Shown here: positions 48,831 to 58,136 of the stretch, in pieces | Position numbering within the stretch: the stretch's first letter is position 1 | Layout of the letters: the number at the start of each line of letters is the position of its first letter | Source of the DNA: Rhodanobacter sp. | Lineage (GTDB): Bacteria; Pseudomonadota; Gammaproteobacteria; Xanthomonadales; Rhodanobacteraceae | Direction: 5' to 3' | Assembly (NCBI GenBank): GCA_024711345.1 | Contig: JANJTA010000035.1 | Location: forward strand, 62,001 to 126,000 | DNA length: 64,000 bases | Translations under genes and position numbers: made by a program | The notes under the pieces: generated by a model | The model's input: only the letters and a program-made list of their open reading frames with translations | Database searches by the model: none | What the model was told of the DNA's origin: nothing

Positions 48831-51800
48831 ATGAATGCCCTCCACTCCATGGCCGCTGCCCGTCTGGCGGCGGCCCGTGACAAGGCCGGGCAGCTCTATC
48901 GTTCGCGCCGCACGCGCAAGATTGCGCTGATCGCTGCCATCGTGCTGGTGGTGTTCGGGCTGCTCGGCTTCTTCGCCGCCCCATCGATCATCCGCAGCCA
49001 GATCGAGAAGCGCGCCAGCAGCGCCCTGTCGCGGCCGGTGACGGTGGCGGCGGTGCATTTCAACCCGTATACCCTGCGCCTGCAGCTGGATCGGCTGCAC
49101 ATCGCCGACCGCGACGGCCGCTCGCCGTTCGTGGACATCGACCAGGCGGTGATCAACGCCTCATGGACCTCGCTGCTGCGCTGGGCGCCGGTGCTGGACG
49201 AACTGCGCCTGCAGCACCCGCAAGTCCGCATCGTGCGCACGCCGGACGGGCGCTTCAATTTCACCGACCTGCTGGAACGCCAAGCCGCGAAGCCCGCGGA
49301 TCCGAAGGCGCCGCCGACGCGCTTCTCGCTCTCCAACATCGCCGTGCACGCCGGCGACATCCGCTTCGACGACCAATTGGCCAGGGCCAGCCATCACGTC
49401 GAGCAGCTGGAACTGGGCATTCCCTTCATCGCCAACCTGCCCAGCGACACCGATGTGTTCGTGCAGCCGCTGCTGTCGCTGCGCGTGGACGGCAGCCCGC
49501 TGCGCATCGACGGCCAGACCAAGCCCTTCGCGGACACCCGCGAGGCCGTCGTGCACTTCCAGCTCGACCAGCTGGATCTGCCGCGCTACCTGGCCTACGT
49601 GCCCGTGCCGCTGCCGATGGCCGTGCCCAAGGGGCGGCTCAGCGGCAAGCTGGACCTGCATTTCGTGCAGACCCGGCCGACGCCGCAACTCAAGCTGACC
49701 GGCCAGTTGCAGCTGGACGGCTTCGTTCTCGGCAACCACCACGGCGAGCCGATCCTCGAACTCGGCCATGGCAGCGCCGAGCTGGCCGACGTGCAGCCGT
49801 TGCTCTCGCGCTATCGGTTGGGTGCGCTGCAGGTGGACCAGGCCAGGTTGCATTACACCGTGGACGCCGCTGGCCACACCAATCTCGACAGCCTGACCAC
49901 CAGCTCCGCAGCGCCCGCGCCGGCCACCCCGGCCACGCCGACCGACCTGCGCATCGCCGCGCTAGGGCTGACCAATAGCGCCATCCGCTATACCGGCGCC
50001 ACGCAGCACGAACTCGCCATCGACAATCTGCACGGCAGCCTGCAGGGCTTGAGCCTGCAACCGGCACCGGCCGGCCGGATCGAGCTGGCCGCCCGGCTCG
50101 GCGGCGGCGAGTTGTCGGCCAAGGGCACGCTGGACCTGGCTGCCGGCCGGCTGGCGACCCGGCTCGGCCTCAGGCGGGTAGACGCGGCCCCGCTGCAGGC
50201 GGTGGCCCCGCCCATGGGCGCGCGCGTGGCGAAGGGCAAGCTTGATGCCGACGGCCAGCTGCAGCTCGATTGGGGCAAGACGGTCAACGTGCATCTCGCC
50301 GACGCGCACGCCACGGTGAGCGACTTCGCGCTCGAGGCGCCGTCGAAGGAGCACGGCTCCCCGCTGGCCTGGAACAAGCTGCAGGTCGAAGTCCGCCAGT
50401 TCGACCTGGCCAGCCGCCAGGCGCAGCTGGGGGCGGTCAGCGTCAGCCAGCTCAAGCTGGCGCTGCAGCGCCAGCGCAACGGCAACATCGACCTGCTCGA
50501 AGGGCTGCTGCCACCGGACAGGCCTCGCGCGGCTGCGGCTGACCACGGTTCGCCCTGGCGCTGGAGCATCGCCCACCTGGACCTCGACGACGGCGCAGTC
50601 GATTTCACCGACCTCGCCGTCGGCAGCAAGCCCGTCACCGTGCAGCTGAAATCGCTCAAGGGCGGCCTCGACAATCTGGACGACAGGCTGAGCGAGGCGC
50701 GCCCGTTCAAGCTGCAAGGCGCCATCGATCGCGGCAGCTTCACCGCCTCCGGCATGCTGCGGCCGTCGCCACTGGGCGCCGACCTGCAACTGGAGACCCG
50801 GCGGCTGGACATCGCCCGCTTCGAGCCGTACGTCAGCGTGCCGCTGAACGTCAGCGTGACCAGCGCCCGACTCACCAGCAATGGCACGCTGCGCTACGAC
50901 GGCCGCGGCAACACGCCGAAGCTGCGCTACCGCGGCAACGCGGCGCTGGAACGCGTGCGCGTGCAGGACAAGCTCAGCGGCGACGACTTCCTGCGCTGGC
51001 GCACGCTCAGCGCATCCAACCTCGATGCCGATCTCGGCGCGGACACGCCGCGCGTGCGCATCGGCGCGCTGGCGCTGACTTCGTTCTACGCCCGCATGAT
51101 CATCAACGCGGACGGCAGGCTGAACCTGTCCGACGTGGTCGCCTCGCCCGAAGCCGCACCGGTATCGGTAACCCGCGCAGCCGGCGCACCGCTGCCGCCG
51201 TCCGCGCCGGCGCTTGCCCCGGCGTCGAGTGCGCCGGTCACTGCCGCGGCAGCGGCCACGCCAGCGGCGGACATCCATATCGGCGGCATCACCCTGGTCA
51301 ACGGCCAGCTCAACTACACCGACAACTTCATCAAGCCCAACTACACCGCCAACCTCACCAGGCTCACCGGCCGGATCGGCGCCTTCGGCACCACGCCGGG
51401 CGATCCACCGGCAGCACTATCGGTGCAGGCGGCGCTGGACGACGACTCGCCGGTGGACATCGACGGCAGCATCAACCCACTGCAGCCGGTGGCATTCCTG
51501 GACATCAAGGGCAAGGCCAACGAGGTGGAACTCACCCGCCTCGCCGCCTACTCCACCAAGTACACCGGCTACCCGATCACCGCCGGCAAGCTCAACGCGG
51601 ACGTCCATTACCTGCTGGACCAGCGCCAACTCACGGCGGACAACCACATCTTCATCACCCAGCTCACCTTCGGCGCGCGCAACGAGAGTCCCGGCATCAG
51701 GCACCTGCCGGTGAAGCTGGCGGTGGCGCTGCTCAAGGACACCCAGGGCAACATCGACGTGAACCTGCCGGTGTCCGGCTCGCTGGACGACCCGCAGTTC

Positions 51801-52472
51801 AGCCTGGGCGGAATGATCTGGCGCGCCTTCGGCAACCTGATCGCCAAGGCTGCCACCGCGCCGTTCCGCCTGCTGGCCGGCGCCTTCGGCGGCAGCCACG
51901 AGGACCTGGGCTACGTCGAGTTCGCGCCGGGTTCGGCCGTGCTCGACGCCAAGGCGCAGGAGCGCCTGGGCAAGATCGTGGCCATGCTGCAGCAGAAGCC
52001 CTCGCTGAAGCTCGGCATCGTCGGCCGGGTCGACCCGAGCAAGGACCAGGACGGCCTGCGCAAGGTCACGGTGGACAACCTGGTGCGCCGCGAGAAGGCG
52101 CTGGACACCGCGGGCAAGAACGCCGACACCTCGGAAGTGGCGTTGGCCGCGGTCAGCGTCACCCCGGATGAATACGAGAAGTACCTCAGGCGCGCCTACC
52201 GCCACGACGATCTGCAGAACAAGCCGCGCAACTTCCTCGGCCTGAAAAAATCCCTCGAGCCCGACGAGATGCGCAGCCTGATGGAGACCGACGTGGCGGT
52301 GGACTCCGGGGCCATGCGCGCGCTGGCCGAGCGCCGCGCCACGGCCGTGCAGGCGTGGCTGCAGGGCAAGCTGGACGCCTCGCGCGTCACGCTGCAGGAA
52401 CCCAGGCTCGATGCCCAGGGCATCGACGACAAGGGCAGGACCACGCGCGTGGATTTCGGCCTGAAGCAGTAG
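48831..52472 (+). CDS. Large AsmA-like DUF748 envelope protein
   Basis: This 1213-aa protein is anchored by one N-terminal helix (31-50). It is predicted to extend into the periplasm as repeated beta-rich AsmA/TamB-like units of about 100 residues (LRLQLDRLHIADRDG, QLKLTGQLQLDGF, GNIDLLEGLLP). An OmpA-like C-terminal stretch (YVEFAPGSAVLDAKAQERLGK) that may touch peptidoglycan follows. AsmA-clan proteins form hydrophobic channels for phospholipid transfer to the outer membrane; that role is plausible here but unproven. Two Ala/Pro/Thr-rich linkers (about residues 360-370 and 770-805) break the repeats. It sits between tdh and kbl. Confidence 0.85.
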   Translation: MNALHSMAAARLAAARDKAGQLYRSRRTRKIALIAAIVLVVFGLLGFFAAPSIIRSQIEKRASSALSRPVTVAAVHFNPYTLRLQLDRLHIADRDGRSPFVDIDQAVINASWTSLLRWAPVLDELRLQHPQVRIVRTPDGRFNFTDLLERQAAKPADPKAPPTRFSLSNIAVHAGDIRFDDQLARASHHVEQLELGIPFIANLPSDTDVFVQPLLSLRVDGSPLRIDGQTKPFADTREAVVHFQLDQLDLPRYLAYVPVPLPMAVPKGRLSGKLDLHFVQTRPTPQLKLTGQLQLDGFVLGNHHGEPILELGHGSAELADVQPLLSRYRLGALQVDQARLHYTVDAAGHTNLDSLTTSSAAPAPATPATPTDLRIAALGLTNSAIRYTGATQHELAIDNLHGSLQGLSLQPAPAGRIELAARLGGGELSAKGTLDLAAGRLATRLGLRRVDAAPLQAVAPPMGARVAKGKLDADGQLQLDWGKTVNVHLADAHATVSDFALEAPSKEHGSPLAWNKLQVEVRQFDLASRQAQLGAVSVSQLKLALQRQRNGNIDLLEGLLPPDRPRAAAADHGSPWRWSIAHLDLDDGAVDFTDLAVGSKPVTVQLKSLKGGLDNLDDRLSEARPFKLQGAIDRGSFTASGMLRPSPLGADLQLETRRLDIARFEPYVSVPLNVSVTSARLTSNGTLRYDGRGNTPKLRYRGNAALERVRVQDKLSGDDFLRWRTLSASNLDADLGADTPRVRIGALALTSFYARMIINADGRLNLSDVVASPEAAPVSVTRAAGAPLPPSAPALAPASSAPVTAAAAATPAADIHIGGITLVNGQLNYTDNFIKPNYTANLTRLTGRIGAFGTTPGDPPAALSVQAALDDDSPVDIDGSINPLQPVAFLDIKGKANEVELTRLAAYSTKYTGYPITAGKLNADVHYLLDQRQLTADNHIFITQLTFGARNESPGIRHLPVKLAVALLKDTQGNIDVNLPVSGSLDDPQFSLGGMIWRAFGNLIAKAATAPFRLLAGAFGGSHEDLGYVEFAPGSAVLDAKAQERLGKIVAMLQQKPSLKLGIVGRVDPSKDQDGLRKVTVDNLVRREKALDTAGKNADTSEVALAAVSVTPDEYEKYLRRAYRHDDLQNKPRNFLGLKKSLEPDEMRSLMETDVAVDSGAMRALAERRATAVQAWLQGKLDASRVTLQEPRLDAQGIDDKGRTTRVDFGLKQ

Positions 52473-52559
52473 CGCGCGCGGGCGCCGGTGCCGCGGCTTC
52501 CTTCCCAGCACGGCGCCAAGCGTTCAAAATAGCGCTTTGCCCACCGGCCGGAATTCCCC

Positions 52560-53756
52560 ATGAGCTACTCAGCCAAGGCGCGCTACGCCAGCGAACTCGA
52601 TGCCATCCGCGAACAGGGCCTGTTCAAGGCCGAGCGCATCATCACCTCGCCGCAGTCCGCCGAGATCGAGCTGGAGGGCGGCCGCAAGGTACTGAACTTC
52701 TGCGCCAACAACTACCTGGGGCTGGCCGACCATCCCGCGGTGATCCAGGCCGCCAAGGATGCGCTGGACAGCCATGGCTTCGGCATGGCCAGCGTACGCT
52801 TCATCTGCGGCACGCAGGATCTGCACAAGCAGCTGGAAGCGAAGATCGCCGCGTTCTTCGGCACCGAGGACACCATCCTCTACGCGGCCTGCTTCGACGC
52901 CAACGGCGGCCTGTTCGAGCCGCTGCTGGGCGAACAGGACGCGGTGATCTCCGACGCGCTCAACCACGCCTCGATCATCGACGGCATCCGCCTGTGCAAG
53001 GCCAAGCGCTACCGCTACGCCAACAGCGACATGGCCGACCTGGAGCAGCAGCTGCAGGCGGCCGACGCCGCCGGCGCGCGCACCAAGCTGATCTCCACCG
53101 ACGGCGCGTTCTCGATGGACGGCTTCATCGCCAAGCTCGACCAGATCACCGCGTTGGCGGCGAAATACGACGCCATGGTGCACATCGACGAATGCCACTG
53201 CACCGGCTTCCTCGGCGACAGCGGCCGCGGCTCGGCCGAGGTCAACGGCGTGATGGACAGGATCGACATCTTCACCGGCACGCTGGGCAAGGCGCTGGGT
53301 GGCGCGCTGGGCGGCTTCACCACCGGCCGCAAGGAAGTGGTCGAGCTGCTGCGTCAGCGCTCGCGGCCGTACCTGTTCTCCAATTCGCTGCCGCCGCACG
53401 TGGTCGCCGCGGCGATCAAGGTGTTCGACATGCTTTCCAGCGCCGGCGAGCTGCGCGAGAAGCTCAAGGAAAACACGCGCTACTTCCGCGAGCGGATGAC
53501 CGCCGCCGGTTTCGACATCAAGCCGGGCGTGCACCCGATCGTGCCGGTGATGATCTACGACGCGCCGAAGGCGCAGGCGATGGCCGCCGCCCTGCTGGAG
53601 GAAGGCATCTACGTCACCGGGTTCTTCTACCCGGTGGTGCCGCAGGGCCAGGCGCGCATCCGCACGCAGATGAGCGCGGCGCACACCCGCGAGCATCTGG
53701 ACCGCGCGATCGCCGCGTTCACCAAGGTTGGCAGGCAACTCGGGGTGATCGGATAG
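52560..53756 (+). CDS. kbl: Glycine C-acetyltransferase (2-amino-3-ketobutyrate CoA ligase)
   Basis: This PLP enzyme cleaves 2-amino-3-ketobutyrate with CoA to glycine and acetyl-CoA, completing threonine breakdown begun by Tdh. The 398-aa protein has PLP lysine K244 in [15 protein letters not shown], the cofactor-stacking region [11 protein letters not shown], and [13 protein letters not shown]. These match Kbl rather than the related AONS/ALAS enzymes. The glycine produced could feed the gcvP system elsewhere in this window. The 87-nt gap before it follows the DUF748 gene, so co-transcription with tdh is uncertain. Confidence 0.96.
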   Translation: MSYSAKARYASELDAIREQGLFKAERIITSPQSAEIELEGGRKVLNFCANNYLGLADHPAVIQAAKDALDSHGFGMASVRFICGTQDLHKQLEAKIAAFFGTEDTILYAACFDANGGLFEPLLGEQDAVISDALNHASIIDGIRLCKAKRYRYANSDMADLEQQLQAADAAGARTKLISTDGAFSMDGFIAKLDQITALAAKYDAMVHIDECHCTGFLGDSGRGSAEVNGVMDRIDIFTGTLGKALGGALGGFTTGRKEVVELLRQRSRPYLFSNSLPPHVVAAAIKVFDMLSSAGELREKLKENTRYFRERMTAAGFDIKPGVHPIVPVMIYDAPKAQAMAAALLEEGIYVTGFFYPVVPQGQARIRTQMSAAHTREHLDRAIAAFTKVGRQLGVIG

Positions 53757-53883
53757 GCGGACGGATTTGCCACGCCACTGCCCAAGCGTCAGTGCAATGC
53801 GCTGAGGTCGGGACGATAGCGCTACGTTTCGACGGTGGCCGACTGCACAGCCTCGGCCATGTCCCGTTGCGAGGCTGCGCAGC

Positions 53884-54129
53884 GTGGCGCATTTCGAGGA
53901 GCTGGAGGAGGTGCTGGACTGGGTCGCCGCCGGGCGCGGGCTGTCCATCGTGCCGCGCGCCAGCGCGCGCGACGCCGAGGCACGCGGCGACGTCGTGGTC
54001 GTGGCGCACGCGGGAAGCCCCTGCGTCAACACGATCTACGCCGTGACGGATCCGGCGCGGCCCCATCCGGCACTGGAACGCACCTTGCGCGTGGTGCGGG
54101 AGAGCGTACGCGTGCCAACCGATCGCTGA
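53884..54129 (+). pseudogene. Remnant of a LysR-type regulator (C-terminal ligand-binding part)
   Basis: An 81-aa reading frame (FEELEEVLDWVAAGRGLSIV ... HPALERTLRVVRE) looks like the last third of a LysR substrate-binding domain. There is no helix-turn-helix upstream. About 45 nt earlier another frame reads FDGGRLHSLGHVPL, also LysR-like, which suggests a frameshifted, N-terminally deleted gene. The rest of 53757-53883 shows no start signal. It is probably non-functional. Confidence 0.5.
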
Positions 54130-54153
54130 GGAAGCGGGTCGGAGTGCACGCGA

Positions 54154-54918
54154 TCAGCGCGAAAGCATGGCTACTTCCTCCGGCTGCAGATGGCGCCACT
54201 GGCCTTTCGGCAAGTCGCCCAGCACCAGGCTGCCGATCGCCACGCGAACCAGCCGCAGCACACCAATGCCGTGCGCGGCCAGCAGGCGCCGGATGTGGCG
54301 GTTCCTGCCCTCGTCCAGCACGACCTCCAGCCAGGCGTTCTTTTCGCCGGCGCGCAACAACACCACTCTCCTGGCGGCGAGGCGCTCGCCCTTGTCCACG
54401 ACGCCGCGGGCAAGGCGCTCCAGCAGCGCGGGATCGGGGATGGCGTCGACCTGCACGTGGTAGGTCTTGTCCACGCGATGGCCCGGCTCGGTGAGGTGCG
54501 CCGCCCAAACGCTGTCGTTGCTGAGCAACAGGAGCCCCTCGCTGGCCTTGTCCAGCCGCCCGACCGGTCCCAGCCACGGCAGGCCGGCATCGGCCAGAGC
54601 GGTGTAGACGGTGGCGCGTCCCTGCTCGTCGGCTGCGCTGACCACCAACCCGCGCGGCTTGTTGAAGGCGACATAGACGCAGGCGGCACGCTGTACCGGC
54701 CGGCCATCGACGGCCAGTTGCTGGCGGTCGATCAGGACTGGCCACTCCGGGTCGCGGATCACGTGTCCGTCGAGGCTGACCCTGCCCTCGCGGATCCACT
54801 GCCCGGCCTGGCTGCGCGAACACACGCCCAGCTTGGACAGCATACGCGCCAGCCCATGGCGCGGCGACGAAGCACCGGAGGCGGCGAGGCCCGGAGAACG
54901 GGGAGGCTGATGAGGCAT
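54154..54918 (-). CDS. RsuA/RluB/RluE-family pseudouridine synthase
   Basis: This isomerises specific uridines in rRNA to pseudouridine. The 254-aa protein has an S4 RNA-binding domain (ARMLSKLGVCSRSQAGQWIREG at 24-45) and the catalytic motif GRLDKASEGLLLLSND with D123. It also has the family's C-terminal EGRNRHIRRLLAA. Which rRNA position it targets (RsuA, RluB, RluE or RluF type) cannot be settled by eye. A Pro/Ser-rich N-terminal ~20 residues precede the S4 domain. It is monocistronic. Confidence 0.9.
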   Translation of the reverse strand: MPHQPPRSPGLAASGASSPRHGLARMLSKLGVCSRSQAGQWIREGRVSLDGHVIRDPEWPVLIDRQQLAVDGRPVQRAACVYVAFNKPRGLVVSAADEQGRATVYTALADAGLPWLGPVGRLDKASEGLLLLSNDSVWAAHLTEPGHRVDKTYHVQVDAIPDPALLERLARGVVDKGERLAARRVVLLRAGEKNAWLEVVLDEGRNRHIRRLLAAHGIGVLRLVRVAIGSLVLGDLPKGQWRHLQPEEVAMLSR

Positions 54919-54977
54919 CGCGACAGCGTATAGGCCGATCCTGCGAGCGACAAGCGCGGCGACTCCCTCGCCGCGGC

Positions 54978-55006
54978 GAAAAAAAACCCGGCCGAAGCCG
55001 GGTTTT
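54978..55006 (-). terminator. Rho-independent terminator of the OmpA-family gene
   Basis: On the minus strand AACCCGGC-TTCG-GCCGGGTT is followed by a run of T's (eight consecutive), a textbook terminator 25 nt after the porin stop codon. Confidence 0.95.
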
Positions 55007-55031
55007 CTTCATTGCATGTCGCCTGCTCCGA

Positions 55032-56153
55032 TTACTGCTGGACCTGAAGCTCCGTGCGACGGTTCTGCGCGCGACCGGCGTCGGTGGCGTTGTCACCGAT
55101 CGGGTTGCTCTCGCCGTGACCGATCGGGCCTTCCAGGCGGCTGGCATCGATGCCATGGCTGGTCAGGTAGTTGTAGACGATCGAGGCGCGACGCTCGGAC
55201 AGGGCCTGGTTGTACTCGTCGGTGCCCTTCGAGTCGGTGTAGCCGGCAACCGTCACCTTCACCTGCGGGTAGCGCTGCAGGGTGTCGATGGCCTGGTTCA
55301 GCACGGCGATCGAATCGGCGCTCGGCTCGGCCAGCGACTTGGAGATGTCGGTCTCGCCCTTCTTCGGGCGGTCGTACTTGAAGTTCACGCCGCGCAGGTC
55401 GATCACGACCTTCTGCGGGCAACCGTCCGGACCGACGATCGTGCCGGCAGCCGTAGCCGGGCACTTGTCGTCGCAATCGTTGACGCCATCGCCATCGCTG
55501 TCCTTCGTCGAGCAGTCGGCCGGCGGAGGAGTCGCCGCAACCGGCGCCGGAGCGGCGGCCGCCGGAGCGCCGAAGCGCGACACGATGCTGAAGCCCAGGA
55601 ACCAGTCGCCATAGCCATCCTGCGCCGGCTGGGTCTTGTCGTCCCAGTCATAGCGGTAGCCGGCTTCGATGCGCACGTCGGAACTGTCGGTGACCGTCTT
55701 GGAAACGCCACCACCCAGTTCGGCCGCCGGCGACCAGCCGCTGTCACCGCGCGAATGGTGGTTGCTGCCCATCACGCCGGCCAGCAGGTACGGACGCCAC
55801 GCGTTCCAGTCGCCCGCATAGAAACGCACTGCGGCGCCGACCGTATTATTGGACCAATTGCCGCCACCGACCTGGGAATCGCGATCGCGCTTGGTGCGAT
55901 CCGCGAAAAGATCAATCGACGCATTCGGCGAAATGAACCGACCCACGCCCAAGCCGTAATAGAACTGACGGCTATTAGTATTGCGGTCGGTGTCGTTGTA
56001 ATAACCGCCCACGGTCGGCGCGATATACCAGCGCCCGTCATAGGACGAGGTGGTCGACTCGGTGGCGGCAGGAGCAGCCGTGTCCTGCGCATGAACGGCA
56101 CCTACGCCGCCCAGGGCCAGCGCGATCAGAAAATACAAGCCCTTACGTTTCAT
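55032..56153 (-). CDS. OmpA-family outer-membrane protein
   Basis: This 373-aa outer-membrane structural protein has a signal peptide (cleavage after VHA, residue 22) and an N-terminal 8-strand barrel (about 40-205). A Pro/Ala hinge and a thrombospondin type-3 calcium-binding repeat (DSDGDGVNDCDDKCP) follow. The C-terminal OmpA domain (about 255-373) ends TDAGRAQNRRTELQV and binds peptidoglycan. ATG 56153 has GGAG 7 nt upstream; the longer start at 56168 is rejected. The upstream leader contains two adjacent hairpins, and a strong terminator follows, so it is a single-gene, probably highly expressed unit. Confidence 0.93.
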   Translation of the reverse strand: MKRKGLYFLIALALGGVGAVHAQDTAAPAATESTTSSYDGRWYIAPTVGGYYNDTDRNTNSRQFYYGLGVGRFISPNASIDLFADRTKRDRDSQVGGGNWSNNTVGAAVRFYAGDWNAWRPYLLAGVMGSNHHSRGDSGWSPAAELGGGVSKTVTDSSDVRIEAGYRYDWDDKTQPAQDGYGDWFLGFSIVSRFGAPAAAAPAPVAATPPPADCSTKDSDGDGVNDCDDKCPATAAGTIVGPDGCPQKVVIDLRGVNFKYDRPKKGETDISKSLAEPSADSIAVLNQAIDTLQRYPQVKVTVAGYTDSKGTDEYNQALSERRASIVYNYLTSHGIDASRLEGPIGHGESNPIGDNATDAGRAQNRRTELQVQQ

Positions 56154-56217
56154 CAGGTGTCTCCTCATTTATTAGATTTCGCGTCCGTACAACCCTAACC
56201 GGAAGTCGCGCGTCAGA

Positions 56218-56253
56218 ACTGAACTACTTCAGTGGGGGCTTTTCAAAGCCCCC
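56218..56253 (-). promoter_or_regulatory. Two adjacent hairpins in the ompA leader / prpD 3' region
   Basis: ACTGAA-CTAC-TTCAGT (56218-56233) abuts GGGGGCTTT-TC-AAAGCCCCC (56234-56253). Neither has a T-run on the minus strand. They may structure the porin 5' leader or end the upstream prpD transcript. The remainder of 56154-56400 shows no gene. Confidence 0.5.
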
Positions 56254-56400
56254 TGCTTGGCGGTTAGGCGGCAAGCGGCGGGGATTGTAGCAAAATCGTT
56301 AAGCAGGAAATACTTCGACCGCCAACGACCCCTTCGCCGGTGAAACTTCGTTCAGGAAAGTTCGCATCGTCCCGGACTTAATCTTCCACTCACGTCGTCT

Positions 56401-57852
56401 TTACAACGTGAAGAGTCCCAGGAAATGATGCAATGGCATCGCGTCCAGCCGTGCGGGGTCTTTCGCGGCAGCCATGATCGCCTCCACCCGGTGCGCCGGC
56501 AAATGCCCGCGCATGGCCGCCTCGAACTTGCGCAGCAATACCGGGATGCCCTCGGCGCGGCGTTTGCGGTGGCCGATCGGATAGTCGATCGAGACCTTTT
56601 CCGTGCTGCTGCCGTCCTTGAAGAACACCTGCACCGAATTGCCGATGTAGCGCTTGGCCGGATCGAAGTAGTCGCGCGTGAACTGCGGATTTTCGACCAC
56701 CGTCATCCTGTCGCGCAGCGCGTCGATGCGCGGGTCGGCGGCCACGTCGTCGTTGTAGTCGCTGGCCACCAGCCGACCGAAGATCAGCGGCACCGCCACC
56801 ATGTACTGGATGCAGTGGTCGCGATCGGCATAGTTGGCCAGCGGGCCGGTCTTGTCGATGATGCGGCAGCCGGCTTCCTGCGTCTCGATGACGATCTTCT
56901 CGACCTGGTCGAGCCGGCCGGCCACTTCGTCATGCAGCTTCATCGCGCATTCCACCGCGGTCTGCGCATGGAACTCGGCCGGGTAGCTGATCTTGAACAG
57001 CACGTTCTCCATCACGTAGCTGCCGAACGGACGCTCGAACTCGAACGGCTTGCCCTTGAACGCCACGTCGTAGAAACCCCAGGTCTTCGCCGACAACGCC
57101 GACGGATAACCGACCACGCCGCGGTGGACGGCGTTGATGGCATGGGTTACCGCACGGCGGCAGGCGTCGCCGGCAGCCCAGCTCTTGCGCGGGCCAGTGT
57201 TCGGCGCATGGCGATAGGTGCGCAACGCGCCGTTGTCGATCCAGCTGTGCGACACCGCGGTGGTGATCTGCTCCTTGTCGCCGCCGAGCATCGCGGTGGC
57301 CACCGCGGTGGAGGCCAGCCGCACCAGGATCACGTGGTCCTGGCCGACCCGGTTGAAGCTGTTCAGCAACGCGTAGCAGCCCTGGATTTCATGCGCCTTG
57401 ATCGCGTAACCCAGCGCGTCGCGCACGGTCAGCGGCTGGCCGCCTTCGCGTTCCGCCTTGCGACCGAGGTAATCGCCTACCGCCAGGATACTGCCCAGGT
57501 TGTCCGACGGATGTCCCCACTCGGCCGCCAGCCAGGTGTCGTTGAAGTCCAGCCAGCGGATCTGCGTGCCGATCGCGAAGGCGGCCTGCACCGGATCCAG
57601 CTCGTGGCTGGTGCCCGGCACGCGGGCACCGCCCGGCAGGGTGGCACCCGGCACCAGCGGGCCGAGGTGCTTCACGCACTCGGGAAACTTCATCGCCATC
57701 ATCGCGGTGGCCAGGGAATCCAGCAGCATGTAGCGCGCGGTGTCGTAGGCCTCCTTCGAGTCGATCCGGTAATCGGCCACGTAGTTGGCGATGTCGACCA
57801 TCGGCTGGTCGGGATCGGGACGTACGGCGGAGCGGATGTCGTGCGCACTCAT
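56401..57852 (-). CDS. prpD: 2-methylcitrate dehydratase (MmgE/PrpD family)
   Basis: This dehydrates 2-methylcitrate in the propionate-degrading methylcitrate cycle. The 483-aa protein equals the length I recall for E. coli PrpD and carries MmgE/PrpD patterns: LDFNDTWLAAEWGHPSDNLG, YPAEFHAQTAVECAMKLHD and RRAEGIPVLLRKFEAAM. ATG 57852 is the conserved start (MSAHDIRS); the frame upstream is not. prpC (2-methylcitrate synthase) is present on the same strand about 5.8 kb upstream at the window edge. The two are separated by a TerC gene and the Fap-like operon. Confidence 0.9.
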   Translation of the reverse strand: MSAHDIRSAVRPDPDQPMVDIANYVADYRIDSKEAYDTARYMLLDSLATAMMAMKFPECVKHLGPLVPGATLPGGARVPGTSHELDPVQAAFAIGTQIRWLDFNDTWLAAEWGHPSDNLGSILAVGDYLGRKAEREGGQPLTVRDALGYAIKAHEIQGCYALLNSFNRVGQDHVILVRLASTAVATAMLGGDKEQITTAVSHSWIDNGALRTYRHAPNTGPRKSWAAGDACRRAVTHAINAVHRGVVGYPSALSAKTWGFYDVAFKGKPFEFERPFGSYVMENVLFKISYPAEFHAQTAVECAMKLHDEVAGRLDQVEKIVIETQEAGCRIIDKTGPLANYADRDHCIQYMVAVPLIFGRLVASDYNDDVAADPRIDALRDRMTVVENPQFTRDYFDPAKRYIGNSVQVFFKDGSSTEKVSIDYPIGHRKRRAEGIPVLLRKFEAAMRGHLPAHRVEAIMAAAKDPARLDAMPLHHFLGLFTL

Positions 57853-57963
57853 GCTGGGATCTCGCGGCAGGGAAAACGGGCATTTTAGCCGACTGGCGGG
57901 CTCGGCAGGCCGCGTGCGTCGCTTGACCGCGAGCCTCCCGCGCCCCGACAATCGCCGCTCGCC

Positions 57964-58108
57964 CAAAAGGGAGTAGTTCCCGCCACAGGCTCATCTGTAG
58001 CGGTGCAGTGATCGTCAGCACGAGCGAGGCATCGCTCCGGTCACCCGGCAGTCGTCCTGCGAACGAGACTTTTGCGGTGGCCACGGTCCGCGCGCGTCCG
58101 TGTCCGCT
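57964..58108 (+). promoter_or_regulatory. yybP-ykoY (Mn2+) riboswitch
   Basis: The leader of the TerC-family gene begins with the motif AAAAGGGAGTAG, contains the internal TCGTCAGCACGAG element, and closes with GAGACTTTTGCGGTGG. These are the conserved blocks of the manganese-sensing yybP-ykoY aptamer. The element ends about 30 nt before the start codon. The linked TerC/YjbE/Alx-type gene is the class of target expected. Confidence 0.8.
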
Positions 58109-58136
58109 GCATCGTCCGACGCGCACGGAACCACCC

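Noticed and set aside
53835..54494. A 219-aa plus-strand frame after kbl.
   Set aside because: Its second half is antisense to the pseudouridine synthase gene and Arg/Pro/Ala-rich; only the overlapping LysR-like frame at 53884 resembles a protein family.
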